From Pyrrhosoma nymphula (Eukaryota; Arthropoda; Insecta; Odonata; Coenagrionidae), in contig OY754330.1 in assembly GCA_963573305.1 (NCBI GenBank), forward strand, positions 20,432,596-20,496,595: a stretch of 64,000 bases of DNA. The letters run 5' to 3'. Positions 21,974 to 32,081 of this stretch are shown piece by piece. The first letter of the stretch is position 1, and each line of letters starts with the position of its first letter. The translations under genes and the position numbers were made by a program. Under the pieces are notes generated by a model that saw only the letters and a list, made by a program, of their open reading frames with translations, had not been told where the DNA came from and did no database searches.

Positions 21974-23281
21974 TTGGATGAAATCACCTTGACGAGGGAG
22001 ACTTACTGGCGAGTTTTGACGTCGTGTCGTTATTCACCAGAATACCAATCTGGGATACAATTCCAACTTCTTCGAACGAGATTCGACCAAAACACCATTG
22101 AGTTATTTCACCACGTTCTCACGTCGACCTATTTCCTATACGGTGGGAAATTCTACGAACAGACGGAAGGAGTCCCTATGGGTTCTCCGTTATCACCAGC
22201 TATTGCCAATTTTTACATGGGAGATTTTGAGAATCGAGCCCTGACTTCGGCCCCATTGAAGCCAAAATATTTCTTCAGGTATGTGGATGACACATTCATC
22301 GTGTGGCCACATAGACGTGACAGCCTTGATGGATTCCTCAGTTACATGAATAGCATACATCCCAGTATTCAATTTACCATGGAGTTGGAAGCCAATAAAC
22401 GTTTACCTTTCTTGGATATTCTGGTTGAAAGAAAAGGAAATGGAAGGTTGGGTCATCCTGTATACCAAAAACCAACACACACCGACCTATACCTCAACGG
22501 GAGGAGCCATCATCATCCGGCGCAGAAAAGGAGTGTTCTCACTACACTTTTCCATCGAGCAAAAACCATTGCGGACTCTAACAGCCTTCATACGGAGTTA
22601 ATACACCTAAAAGACACCTTCCGCGTGAATGGCTATAACCTACGAGAAATAAATTTGGCTTTAAAAAGAACGTTCACCGCCAATGGAGCGGAAATGTTGG
22701 AAGAGAAAGAAAAACCCATCGCTAAGGCTTGCCTTCCTTATGTATCATCTATATCTAACATGATATCGAGGATATTAAAACCACACAGAGTGGAAACAAT
22801 ACATATACCGCTTGCTGGAATCAAAAATTTCCTGGTCACCTGTAAGGACAACCTCGGCCTGAAAATAACAGGGGTATACCGAATACCATGCAAGTGTGGT
22901 AGAGCATATATTGGCAAGACAGGAAGGACCATCGAGAAAAGAATCAAAGAGCATGAAAGAAGTATTAGGCTTTTCCAACCGGAAAAGTCTGCATTAGCAG
23001 AGCATAGCCTTGACCTTGGACATCGTGTCGATTTCCCAAATTCCACACTACTTTCCCGGGCATCCAAATATTGGGAAAGAATAACGAAAGAAGCGATATT
23101 GATAGAGATGGAGCAAAATAACATCAATAGAGACAACGGCTTCAACTTAAGTAGGACTTGGCACCCAGTAATTGACGAAATTCAAAGAACGCGTAACGGC
23201 TCCCACAACAATGGGGCATCTGTGGCTACACATAACCGCCAGCATCCTCGCTCAACTCATTATCCTGATGACGATGGCTGA
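21974..23281 (+). pseudogene. PLE pol ORF, main open frame (RT palm to GIY-YIG)
   Basis: About 430 codons. The real similarity begins near 22060 ('LLRTRFDQNTIELFHHVL'); the first 25-30 codons are an out-of-frame reading of the RT palm motif. RT catalytic YVDD and the GIY-YIG core (…VYR…AYIG…) are both present. No Met start belongs to this frame. Confidence 0.85.
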
Positions 23282-23300
23282 GTCAACCATCGAAACATTG
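23265..23300 (+). ncRNA. Hammerhead-like motif at the PLE 3' end
   Basis: CTGATGA (23265-23271), a GATGG/CCATC hairpin with a 9-nt loop, then GAAAC (23292-23296) and ATTG. Overlaps the last codons of the PLE ORF. Core order matches a hammerhead; the cleavage triplet is not canonical. Confidence 0.45.
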
Positions 23301-24059
23301 ATACATATAAATAATCTTACCCGGTGTGAAACCCGAGAAACTTTCACCTATATTATTCACCGGAAAAACCTTAAATCCTTTAACCTCCTTAACTCTGTTA
23401 AAAATAACCTTATTGACTTTAAAAGAAAAATGTTTTATACATATGTATTAGGCTTATAAATAAGCCCTCAAACAAATTTGTCAGGCCTCGATTTTCTTCA
23501 TGGCCAGGTGTACACAGCATTTCTAAGAGTGATATCAAAAGCCAGGTAAAATATTGCGGTTGTTGAGGGTTGCATCACAGAATATTTTCACTGCTGCGTA
23601 ATGTGGTTTATGCAGCAAGTTACGTTTCCCGGCAGTTAAAATACATGCTTATCTACCGGTGTAGTAAGAGACTGACTAATTACATGTACCACATTTATTA
23701 AGGCACTAAATAAATATGTGGAGTTGGTTAAGTAGGAAGATAACCATGTTTCTCAAATTAATTTATAACAGCTTTGATGCAACACAATCTCTATCCAACT
23801 CCTTAGTTACATCAACGTCCTATTTACCTATATATCAACAGGCCTCCTTGGCAACAACATAAAATGATGGCACCATATCTAGTCACCACAAATATTTAGT
23901 TACTTCAAGTTGCTTTCATTCGTGAATATAATTGCTTCTCTACTGTGTCACTTGTAATGTTCTTCACTCCCCCATTATTTAATTAACGCTTTAATTCTAG
24001 TGAAATTTTCGACAGTACAATTACCTAGTACTTTATCAACTATTTAAAGGGTGGGCGAG

Positions 24060-24404
24060 GGCCTTCTGGATCCCTCCTGGCACTCAGACGTCTTTGGATC
24101 CATTGTGCCATCCCACATTTAACCTGCCTGCCACTTGCAGACAGGGGACAAGAGCACTACGGCAGAGGTATAGAGGAGGGGTCACCCTCAAACCTTCCCC
24201 GTACAGGAATGGAAGAGGGTCACCTCCCTCCAACCTTCCCCGCCTGGGTCTACCGGTATAGGTCTGGAGGAGTGTCACCTCTCCATCCACCCCGGTAGCG
24301 CTATGGAGGAGGGCCACCCCTTCCAACCTGTCTGGGCCCAACATTGCTTAACTTCAGTGGTCTGATAGGAACCAGTCTTTCAATGTGGCTAGGCCCTTGC
24401 ATGG
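24060..24404 (-). mobile_element. 5S-rRNA-derived SINE with internally repeated 5S segment
   Basis: Read on the minus strand from about 24400, the head matches 5S rRNA. On the plus strand this appears as TTGCTTAACTTCAGTGGTCT, GGAACCAGTCTTTCAATGTGG and GTCACC(TC)TCCA(T)CC words, the reverse complement of the 5S internal promoter region. The GGTCACC...CCAACC segment occurs about four times (near 24181, 24218, 24275 and 24313) instead of once. The SINE body ends toward 24060 with CCATTGTGCCATCCC and CCTGCCTGCC. A second copy is at 41390-43075. Confidence 0.75.
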
Positions 24405-24454
24405 TAATGTTGTTAGATTTATGTTTAGAGCCAAAAATCAATTGGCTTAGAAAA

Positions 24455-24874
24455 ATGGCTGAGGGCATATTTAATGAAGATAAAGCCTTCAGGATCCCCA
24501 AGCGTATACTGAGTAATTATAATGCCTGGAGGACAAGGATCAAGAATGAAATGCTGGTTCGGGAGTGCTATGAAGCCGTAACTGGATACATTGAAGCTGC
24601 TGGAGCCAAACTTGACCAGAAGGAGGTGAGGCGGGGGGTCAGAAATAACTTTACTGCTCTGGCATTAATATCACGATCAGTAAGCAACGAGCTGATGAAT
24701 GATATCACCGATTTTGACGAGGCTAAGGATGCATGGGAAGCGCTCGAGAAGGTGTGCATGAAGAATACTGAGTACGGAGCAATGGTTAAATTCCGTGAAA
24801 TGTGTGCTTTCGCAAAATCCAGTGACACGTCAATGCAGGAATATATCAATAAAATCGTGGACATGAATAGCTAA
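24455..24874 (+). pseudogene. Copia gag fragment
   Basis: Starts at the Met of MAEGIFNEDK, directly after the truncated 5' LTR. Matches the UBN2/Gag-polypeptide-of-copia type ('NYNAWRTRIKNEML', 'AKDAWEALEK', 'TSMQEYINKIVDM'). A stop at 24872 splits it from the remaining gag (24899-25114). The CCHC knuckle is decayed ('CYVFGKENHFARDY'). Confidence 0.8.
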
Positions 24875-27341
24875 GAACCAATTCTAGCTAAGAACAAATT
24901 GGGGCTTGAAGATAAGCATTTGGTGGCTCTGTGTCTGACTGGGTTACCATCAGAATATGAGATTATAGTCAAGACACTTATTGCGGCGAACAAGTTGAGC
25001 ATGTTGGACGTAAAACAAGTGCTACTCGAAGAGGAAGAAGAACAGAAGACCAAGCTGCTGGAAAGTTCCCTCGTCACCCTGAAGGTGAGCAAGAACAGTT
25101 GTAAAGGTAGATAATCAGGCAACAAAAACCCATCAGGCAACCCCAAAAATAACAGGGAAGGAGCAAATGGCTCTAGAAAGAATTTTGGGGGGAGATCACA
25201 GCGTTCACGAAGTCGACGAACCTGGTGCTATGTGTTTGGAAAGGAGAACCATTTTGCTAGAGACTATCTGAATTATAATACGGGAGGGAAGGCAGAAGAA
25301 AAGAAGAAAGAATTTGAACATACCAAGAAAGCCGGTGTAGTCACTAGGGAACATATTGCCTTGTATGTGAGAAAGTACGCTCCAGGAGAAAATGGAATAT
25401 GGATCCTGGAGCGTCAGACCACATGACAAGTAATAAATGTCTATTTACATCCATGGAAGAATATTCAGGAGATGTAGAGGTGGGCGACGAGAGGCTTCTT
25501 AAAATAGTTGGCAAAGGGACCGTCACTCTACACCTTTCGGATGAATGTGGTGGGAAAGAAATTAGTCTGTTTGATGTTCTGTATGTTCCTAATCTTCAGG
25601 ACAACTTGCTATCACAGGGGCAACTTGATGAAAAGGGACTCGAGTTCAGAAGCAAGGAGGGAAGAACTCAAATCTTGAAGGGTGATAAGTTGATATTCCA
25701 AACACATTGTATTGGGAGACTTTACTTTGTGGCCACCTTGGAGGGAATTTCAATTGAGACCCTACGTGAGAAGTAGGATAGAAATATAAAGAAGGCGTGT
25801 TTCACAGCAAGTTTGGCACAATCCATTGGGCCACCCATGTGATGAAATCATGAGCAAGATGGAGGTGCTCTCAAATCTGATTTCTAAACATGAAAATGGG
25901 GATAAAAGTGAGGACTTTTGTGACCAGTGTCCAGGGAAAAATGAAAAGGTCGAAATTTCCCAAGAAGAATCATCATGAGGAGCTGGGTGTTCTGGAAGGG
26001 GTGCACTCTGATATCATGGGGCAGATCCGACCAGAGTCTTTAGGAAGGAAGAGATTCATTATAACCTTTGTCGACGAAGAGTCAAAATATGTGTCTGCAT
26101 CCCCAATGGCAAAGAAGAGTGAGGCACTGGACCACTTCAAGAAATACAAGGAGAGGTGCGAAGTTCTTCATAGCAGGAGGATGAAAGAACTCCAGACTGA
26201 CAGGGGGACTCCAGACTGAGTACCTGGCCAGGGAATTCCAATCTTTTCTCGAGAAGAATGGGATTGCGCACCGTAAGTCCATCGAGTACACGTCCCAGCA
26301 AAACGGCACTGCGGAGAGGATGAACCTGACCCTTGCTGATATTGTGAGGTGCCTTCTGTTGCGAGCCGGTATTGCTGCTGTATTTCTGGGCGGAGGCCCT
26401 GTGGACGGCAGAGTACCTCCGCAACCTACGTCCATCAAAGGCTCTCAACTTTGACTCTCCCCTGGAGCGGTGGACCAGGAGAAAGCTGGAGAGGCAAGAC
26501 GTGGAGCACCTCCAGGTTTTTAGCTGCCAGGCCTGGGCCTGGATACCAGAGGAGAGGAGGGACTTCAAGTTCTCCCCCAGGGCGCAGGAGTCAGTTATTC
26601 TGGGATATGAGGAGGGAACTAAGGGCTACCGTCTCTGGAGCATCCACGAGAGGCGAGTAATCCACAGCCAAAACATGGTGTTTCAAGAGGGCAGATTTCC
26701 TTACAGGCAGGAGACCCTGAGGCACAAACGGCCTGCCCCCAGGGAGGTGTTCTGTTCCATTGCCAACTTCGCGAAGGAGGAAAATGACGGCGCTGAGGTC
26801 CTTGTTGTCCAGGGGGCTGCACAGCCGCCACTGGGAGGTCCAGATAGTCATGGAGGAGGTCGCCACTCAGGAGAGGATGGCACCTTGGACACGGGTGTCC
26901 CCGTCGGTGAGGGGGCTGCACCACCACCACTACCAGCAGGCGTTGGCGGGCCGGAGCGAGATGTAGGTCCGCGTACAGGAGAGGATGGCGAAGCAGATAT
27001 CCCTGATGTCTGAGGGGGCACACCACCGCACCTCGGAGACCGAGCGGCCCTCGAAGAGGACCATGTCCACGATGAGGGCAGAGTGCTCGGTGCTTCGAGC
27101 GTCAAAGGAGGCCCATGCACTGCTGCACCACACCTTGTTTGTTGCACAGCTGGGCAGCTGACGCTGCAGATGATGATTTAGGACCTCTCACAGTGCCCCC
27201 AAAGACCCTGGAGGAGGCCATGAGGCAGCCCGACAGCAAACATTGGATGAAGGCAATGCAGAAGGAAATGGCTAACCACCAGAGGAATGGTACATGGACT
27301 GAAGTAGAAAAGCCCAAGGGAGTCAATGTGGTAGGTTGTAG

Positions 27342-27884
27342 GTGGGTTTTCCCCCACCTAAGTTGGGCCCCTCTAGCGAGCTCACCTACAAGGCCAGGTT
27401 AGTGGTGCAAGGTTTTTGTCAGAAATTTGGGTTTGATTTCTGGGAGACTTACAGCCGGGTATTATCCAAGGGCAGCCTGAGACTTTTATTAGCTTTAGCT
27501 GTGGGCAAAGAGTGGGAGATCAAGCATATTGATTGTGTCGCAGCTTATCTGAATGGTGTCCTTAATGAGACTATCCATATGGAGCATCCCAAGCTCTGGC
27601 AAGAAGGTGACACGGTCATGGTGTGTCTTCTTCAAAAGAGTTTGTATGATTTAAAACAGTCTGGCCTGGTGTGGAATGATATGCTAGTTAAGATTTTGTG
27701 TAACCTAGGGATTAAGCAATGTGTTTCAGACCCATGTGTTTTTGTACATGATGAGGGATATATAGGAATCTATGTGGATGATATTATTGCTTGTGCTACC
27801 AAATCTTTTCTAACATTCTTAAAGAAAGGTCTAAGTGATGTTGTGGAGGTCAGAGAGATAGGGCCGATCACTAATTTTATTTGA
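27342..27884 (+). pseudogene. Copia reverse transcriptase fragment
   Basis: RVT_2-type domain with the palm residues: 'HIDCVAAYLNGVLNETI' and the catalytic 'YVDDIIA'. The frame ends at 'ITNFI'; the next codons ('LHFSQPTEKVLKMDQST') continue after a stop and are then broken by the insert at 27937. Confidence 0.85.
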
Positions 27885-27936
27885 CTCCATTTTTCTCAGC
27901 CCACTGAAAAGGTTCTTAAAATGGACCAAAGTACGT

Positions 27937-28626
27937 TATAACCTAAGTAACGCCCGGAAGACAAAATAAATACGATAACAATGCGGAGTTAGGACGAAAA
28001 ATAAATAAAGAGTAGCGATGATAAACAAAGCAACAAAGGGCGTAACTACAGACGCGGAGAGATAGTATTATATGGTGGAAGCAGGAAGAGAGCTCGAACG
28101 AGTCCGAGGTGAGAGGAGAAGGAAAAAGGAAATAAAAGTGTATTTGCAATAGTGTCGAATTGTCAAAAGGTGACGGGAGGAGTTTTGGAAGCGGTGTTTC
28201 AGCAAGGAAAGCTGGAAGAAGCCAGGAGAGAGGCAGAAACGGAGGGGATTGTGGCGAGAGCGAAAGACTCACGGCGGGCCGGAGAGAGAGATCTCCGAGA
28301 GACCAGAGAAAGTTGGAGGAAAAGACAGGATAACGATAAGTGCCATATCAAAGTTTTATTGTCTTGATGGTTAAAATAGCAAGAGGAGGAACTAAAGGAC
28401 AGATAAAAATTCAAGCCCTCGAAATTGGAAAGATAAATCATTCAATTAAATCTTGTAATTAATTATATAAGTTGAAAGGTTTTAACGTTTGTAAATTGGG
28501 CCCAATCAACTTTTACTGAATTAAAATATAATTTTTAAGCAGCCATAAGTGTTTTCTGCATGTGATTTGTACAATAAATGTAATAATATCCAAGGTAACA
28601 TGAAGGAAACGAAGGTGAGGGTTACA
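27937..28626. mobile_element. Insertion of about 690 bp within the copia RT, ACGT target duplication
   Basis: The copia reading breaks after 'MDQST' and resumes with 'YVMDVLD' about 690 bp later. Removing 27937-28626 and one ACGT (27933-27936 / 28627-28630) restores the copia frame across the junction. Ends are TATAACC and (inverted) TGTAACC. The inside is purine-rich, with an open frame of 70 codons rich in R/E but no known domain. Superfamily unknown. Confidence 0.65.
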
Positions 28627-29128
28627 ACGTACGTCATGGACGTACTTGATGTTTAATATGACTGATTGTAACGGTGTATTTAATCCAGGAGTTGTAGGTG
28701 CCAAGTAAGATGAGAAAGGAAACCTTTCAATCAGGAGAGAGCTGGCTCTGCTATTGGCTGTCTGTTGTATTTGCCCACTTGTTCCAGGCTGGATATTTCA
28801 TTCATTGTTGGATGTCTGAGTAAATATTGCCAAGAACCCACTGAGTGCAGGGGGAAGCAATGAAGCATGTGTTAAGGTACCTGAAGGGCACCTCTTATTA
28901 CAAAATGGTGTTTCAGAGTGATCCTTCATTTGAATTCAGTGTTCAGTGATGTTGATTGGGCAAACGATAAGTGTGACTCTTTCTGTAGGTGGTCATGTAA
29001 TATTAATGGCTGGTACTGCTATTATCTGGAGAAGAAAAAAGCTGTCTATCATAAAGAGCAGTACTATGTTAGCTGAATATTACTCCATGTTTGAGGCATG
29101 CGAGGACGTTGTGTGACTAAGGGACTTA

Positions 29129-29395
29129 TTGAGTGAACTGGGACATCCTGTGATCAGAGCAGTACAAATATATGCTGACAATCAGGGAGCGAGCAGTTTG
29201 GCTAAATCAATCAACTTGACTGACAAAAATAAGCATTGTAGACTTAGATATCATTTTGTGCGAGAATATGTTCAAAATGGTGAGGTTGAAGTAAACTATG
29301 TTCCTTCATCAGATAATGTAGCTGATGTATTGACAAAGGTACTGCGACAACCCAAAACAAAGGTGTTTGTCCAAGCAATGGGGCTTGCTAGTTAA
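29129..29395 (+). pseudogene. Copia RNase H C-terminal fragment
   Basis: Contains 'IYADNQGASSLAKS', 'RYHFVREYVQNGEVEVNYV' and 'DVLTKVL', the standard copia RNase H C-terminus. Ends at a stop 120 bp before the 3' LTR. Confidence 0.85.
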
Positions 29396-29639
29396 GTTTT
29401 GTTTTTCTGTTTTGCTTGCAAACAACTGTTCCCATTTATGGCATACCTCAAATACTTGCCAAATATTTTTTTGCCATTTGTGACAGTCAATTTTGTGTTT
29501 GATTTTTGAGGAGAGGTGTTAGATTTATGTTTAGAGGAAAAAATCAATTGCATATGTCGGTAACTATGTAGCGTCATGGTGCTTTGTTTTTAATAAACAA
29601 ATCTGTTCTTTTTGTGCCGTCATAATGAAGTGACTTCTT

Positions 29640-30480
29640 TTACCGATCCCTTTTAATTTAATCCTGATTAACTAGTGAGTTAATTCAGACTATAATAAAT
29701 GTTTACTTGCACTTATATGTATAATAATATTATATTTTGGAGTCACTCATCCTACTAAACGAGCATTCATTTTACAAAAGAGTGCCTAACAAGCCATGAT
29801 CAACTTAAAACCCTGAGTGAGCTGTTAGCCTTTCTTTGTTAAAAATGGCTTACTCGCCTGTGTAACAAATTTTGGTATTACATTTGGCCATATTCGTGAA
29901 GACATACCCAGATTGCTTTGTAAAGAATATTAACGCCCTCAGTACAAGAAGAAAGTGTGATGCACATATATTTCCTAATACATAATATGTAGTGCTCTAC
30001 ATTAAAATAGTCCCCAAGTATTGGCTTTCTACAATCAATAAAATTCCCAGTAATCTAAAGGAATTTGGAAATGTAGAAAGTAAAGTGCTCAGAGTTTCAT
30101 TAGCAGGAGTCAAAATGAAAAGAAAATCCTGGTTTTTTAAGAATGTCAGATTAGATTTTGATTCATAAACAATCCGTAGTCATGGAAAAGTGAAGAACAG
30201 AATACATATACATTGTGTAAATATCTTATTAAGAAACGCTAACTTTCTCTATCAGAGTTTGATATCCAGGATAGCTCTGTCATTTATTGTATGACATGTT
30301 CCATGATTTGTCAAGATCCTACAGAACAAATAAAAATACTGATCTGATACTGAACAAATAAAGATCTGGAAAGCAGAAGAAAATGGTGGCAATTATGTGC
30401 ACTTAAGCAACAAAATACCCTAACACATGCATACTACAACGTAAGTAAATTAATCATGAAGGTAAACGCATTCCAGCTAA
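29640..30480. other. No gene seen
   Basis: AT-rich, no recognisable coding or repeat termini. Confidence 0.4.
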
Positions 30481-30491
30481 GGATGCTCACC

Positions 30492-31052
30492 TAGAGATGG
30501 ACCACTCTGAAAATTACCTCTGTAATTTTCATAAATTACCGTGGTATTTTTCATAATTTACCGCATCCCTTGTAAATTACCGTAATTTTCTAGATAATTC
30601 ACCTATGTTTGAGGTAATTTTTCATACAGATTAATTCCCAACACGTTCTTTTAAGCTAAGTTCACATTTCATACGTGTTTAATAATAAATTGAGGCATGT
30701 ACAATTAATTTTTGGGATATTTTACTTAAATTATAACATTCTAAGATTAAATCATTAGAATATTCCTCTTAAAAATTTCTCATACTTTGACAAAAGAAAG
30801 CCAGATTGCGTGTTGCTGCTGTAGTTCTTTTTACAATTTAAAAAATTTCTAATACATTAATGTTGTATTGGGTATGGTTTAAACATGGTTATTCCCTTCC
30901 TATTGCTATTGGCTTTCTTATTTAACCATACATTTGCTGTTTAATAGTAAAAACTAAAAAATACAGGAAAATTACAGTAATTTTCAAAAATTACCGTAAT
31001 ATACCGTGGTAATTTACCTCAGATGAAAATTGTGGTAATTTTCCCCTCTCTA
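30492..31052. mobile_element. hAT-type MITE, TAGAGATGG family, copy 1
   Basis: Begins TAGAGATGGACCACTCTGAA and ends in GTGGTAATTTTCCCCTCTCTA. Flanks TGCTCACC (30484-30491) and AGCTCACC (31053-31060) agree at 7 of 8. Sub-terminal arrays of AAATTACC/GGTAATTT occur at both ends. About 90% alike, by eye, to the copy at 51711-52267. No ORF. Confidence 0.85.
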
Positions 31053-31059
31053 AGCTCAC

Positions 31060-31920
31060 CTTATTTACAGTTGATTCCACAATCACTGGGACCTCACACA
31101 CCACCATCACTCCCAAAGATAAATAAGGTTTTGCCATGCGTAAAATAATGAAAGTTGTACGATTGAACTATTTCTTATTCTTTATTTCACTAGTGAAACA
31201 TTTTTAAAATAAACAATCTTCTTAAAGCAGTATTTCCATTTAGTCTCACTCACTAGCAAGTTTTTAAACACATTATTAAAGTTGTTCCCAAGAAAATTAT
31301 CACTGTAAAGCATCAGCTGAAAACGAACCTAAATAACAGGTAAATGAATGAGACTATCATTAAACCAACCTTACACCCAGAACATAAAAAACAAGGAAAA
31401 CTATGAAAAAGTAAACAAAGAAAATAAAAGAAAAGTCCCTATTTAACACCTGGCCATGATAAAAATATCATTTGAAAATAAAAAAAATTTACTACCCTGC
31501 AAAAAGAAAATTTAAGAAATTTGCATTATGATTTAAGGTGGAGTGACAAAAATTAACGTTCAACATATATATGCACAAGAAACATAACAAAATTAAATGG
31601 AAAAAAATATAGACTTCTTCTACCAATCAACCCAAATAAATGCAGTGCCCAAGCAAGAAGAAAATATATCTGTGAGGAGCATTTCCCATCTCTGAATCTC
31701 TCCATACTGTACTCCACCATAAAATTGTTATTATATTAATCAAAAATGAATACCTGGAAACATGGACATTCAATAACACAAAAGACCATTCAATACACAG
31801 CCTCTTAATGCCATTTCAGGAGCACATCAAGAGTAAAATTTAACTCTGTCCTTCAAACCCCCTACAAATAACCCTGATTAGAACATGTCATCTCCCCTGA
31901 TATCCCTTGAAAAGAGAAGT
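31060..31920 (-). other. Probable DAP1 3' UTR and downstream DNA
   Basis: AT-rich. A minus-strand AATAAA lies at 31186-31181, about 740 nt after the DAP1 stop, and is the first such signal. This is the only support for a 3' end here. Confidence 0.3.
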
Positions 31921-31924
31921 GATT

Positions 31925-32081
31925 TCACTTCCTTGGCTGGTGGATGTTTCCAGGTTTGGTCTGATGACCGTGAGATTCATGCGTTGGACGTGGCTTGTCA
32001 TGGAACGCTTGCACTGCTTCTACTGGAAAATCCACGTTGCCTCGGACTGGCGCTCCAGATACAGTTGTTGTCTTGGGCGGG
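31925..32081 (-). CDS. DAP1: DAP1 coding exon 3
   Basis: Acceptor ACCTGCAG ends at 32082. Completes Ser56, then PPKTTTVSGAPVRGN to …HQPRK and TGA at 31927-31925. Open plus-strand frames here are shadows. Confidence 0.95.

Larger units (their letters stand above)
21600..23460 (+). mobile_element. Penelope-like element with RT and GIY-YIG endonuclease, frameshifted
   Basis: The most complete PLE in the window. The first frame (21628-21981) carries the RT N-terminal blocks 'LIPQAPIPPRLYGFPKIHK' and 'APLRPIVSAIGSPTYLLPKH'. The palm motif 'LLASFDVVSLFTRIPI' lies in a different frame (from 21988). The long frame from about 22060 to 23281 continues with 'QTEGVPMGSPLSPAIANFYM', the catalytic 'YFFRYVDDTF', 'RLPFLDILVERKGNG', then a linker. 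The GIY-YIG nuclease follows: 'GVYRIPCKCGRAYIGKTGR', 'KRIKEHERSI', the 'HSLDLGH' region and the terminal 'NNINRDNGFNLSRTWHPVID'. PLEs use RT with this endonuclease instead of LTR integration or APE nicking. At least three single-base frame changes lie between about 21930 and 22060, so the copy is inactive but recent-looking. Confidence 0.9.
24411..29622 (+). mobile_element. Ty1/copia-type LTR retrotransposon, decayed, interrupted
   Basis: Domains in copia order. Gag: 'MAEGIFNEDKAFRIPK' through 'LCLTGLPSEYEIIVKTL'. Protease-like: 'DPGASDHMTSN' (25401 on), with the expected DSG changed to DPG and frameshifted. GAG-pre-integrase: about 25800. Integrase pieces: 'HSDIMGQIRPESLGRKRFI' and 'EYTSQQNGTAERMN' (26280). 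RT: 'YKARLVVQGFCQKFGFDF', 'SLYDLKQSGLVWNDM' and 'YIGIYVDDIIA' (27370-27880). RNase H: 'DVDWANDKCDS', 'IYADNQGASSLAKS' and 'VNYVPSSDNVADVLTK' (28950-29390). A purine tract GAGGAGAGG precedes the 3' LTR start (TGTTAG at 29517). Only about 33 bp of the matching 5' LTR remain (24411-24443). The right end (29622) is tentative. Many stops: inactive. Confidence 0.85.
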
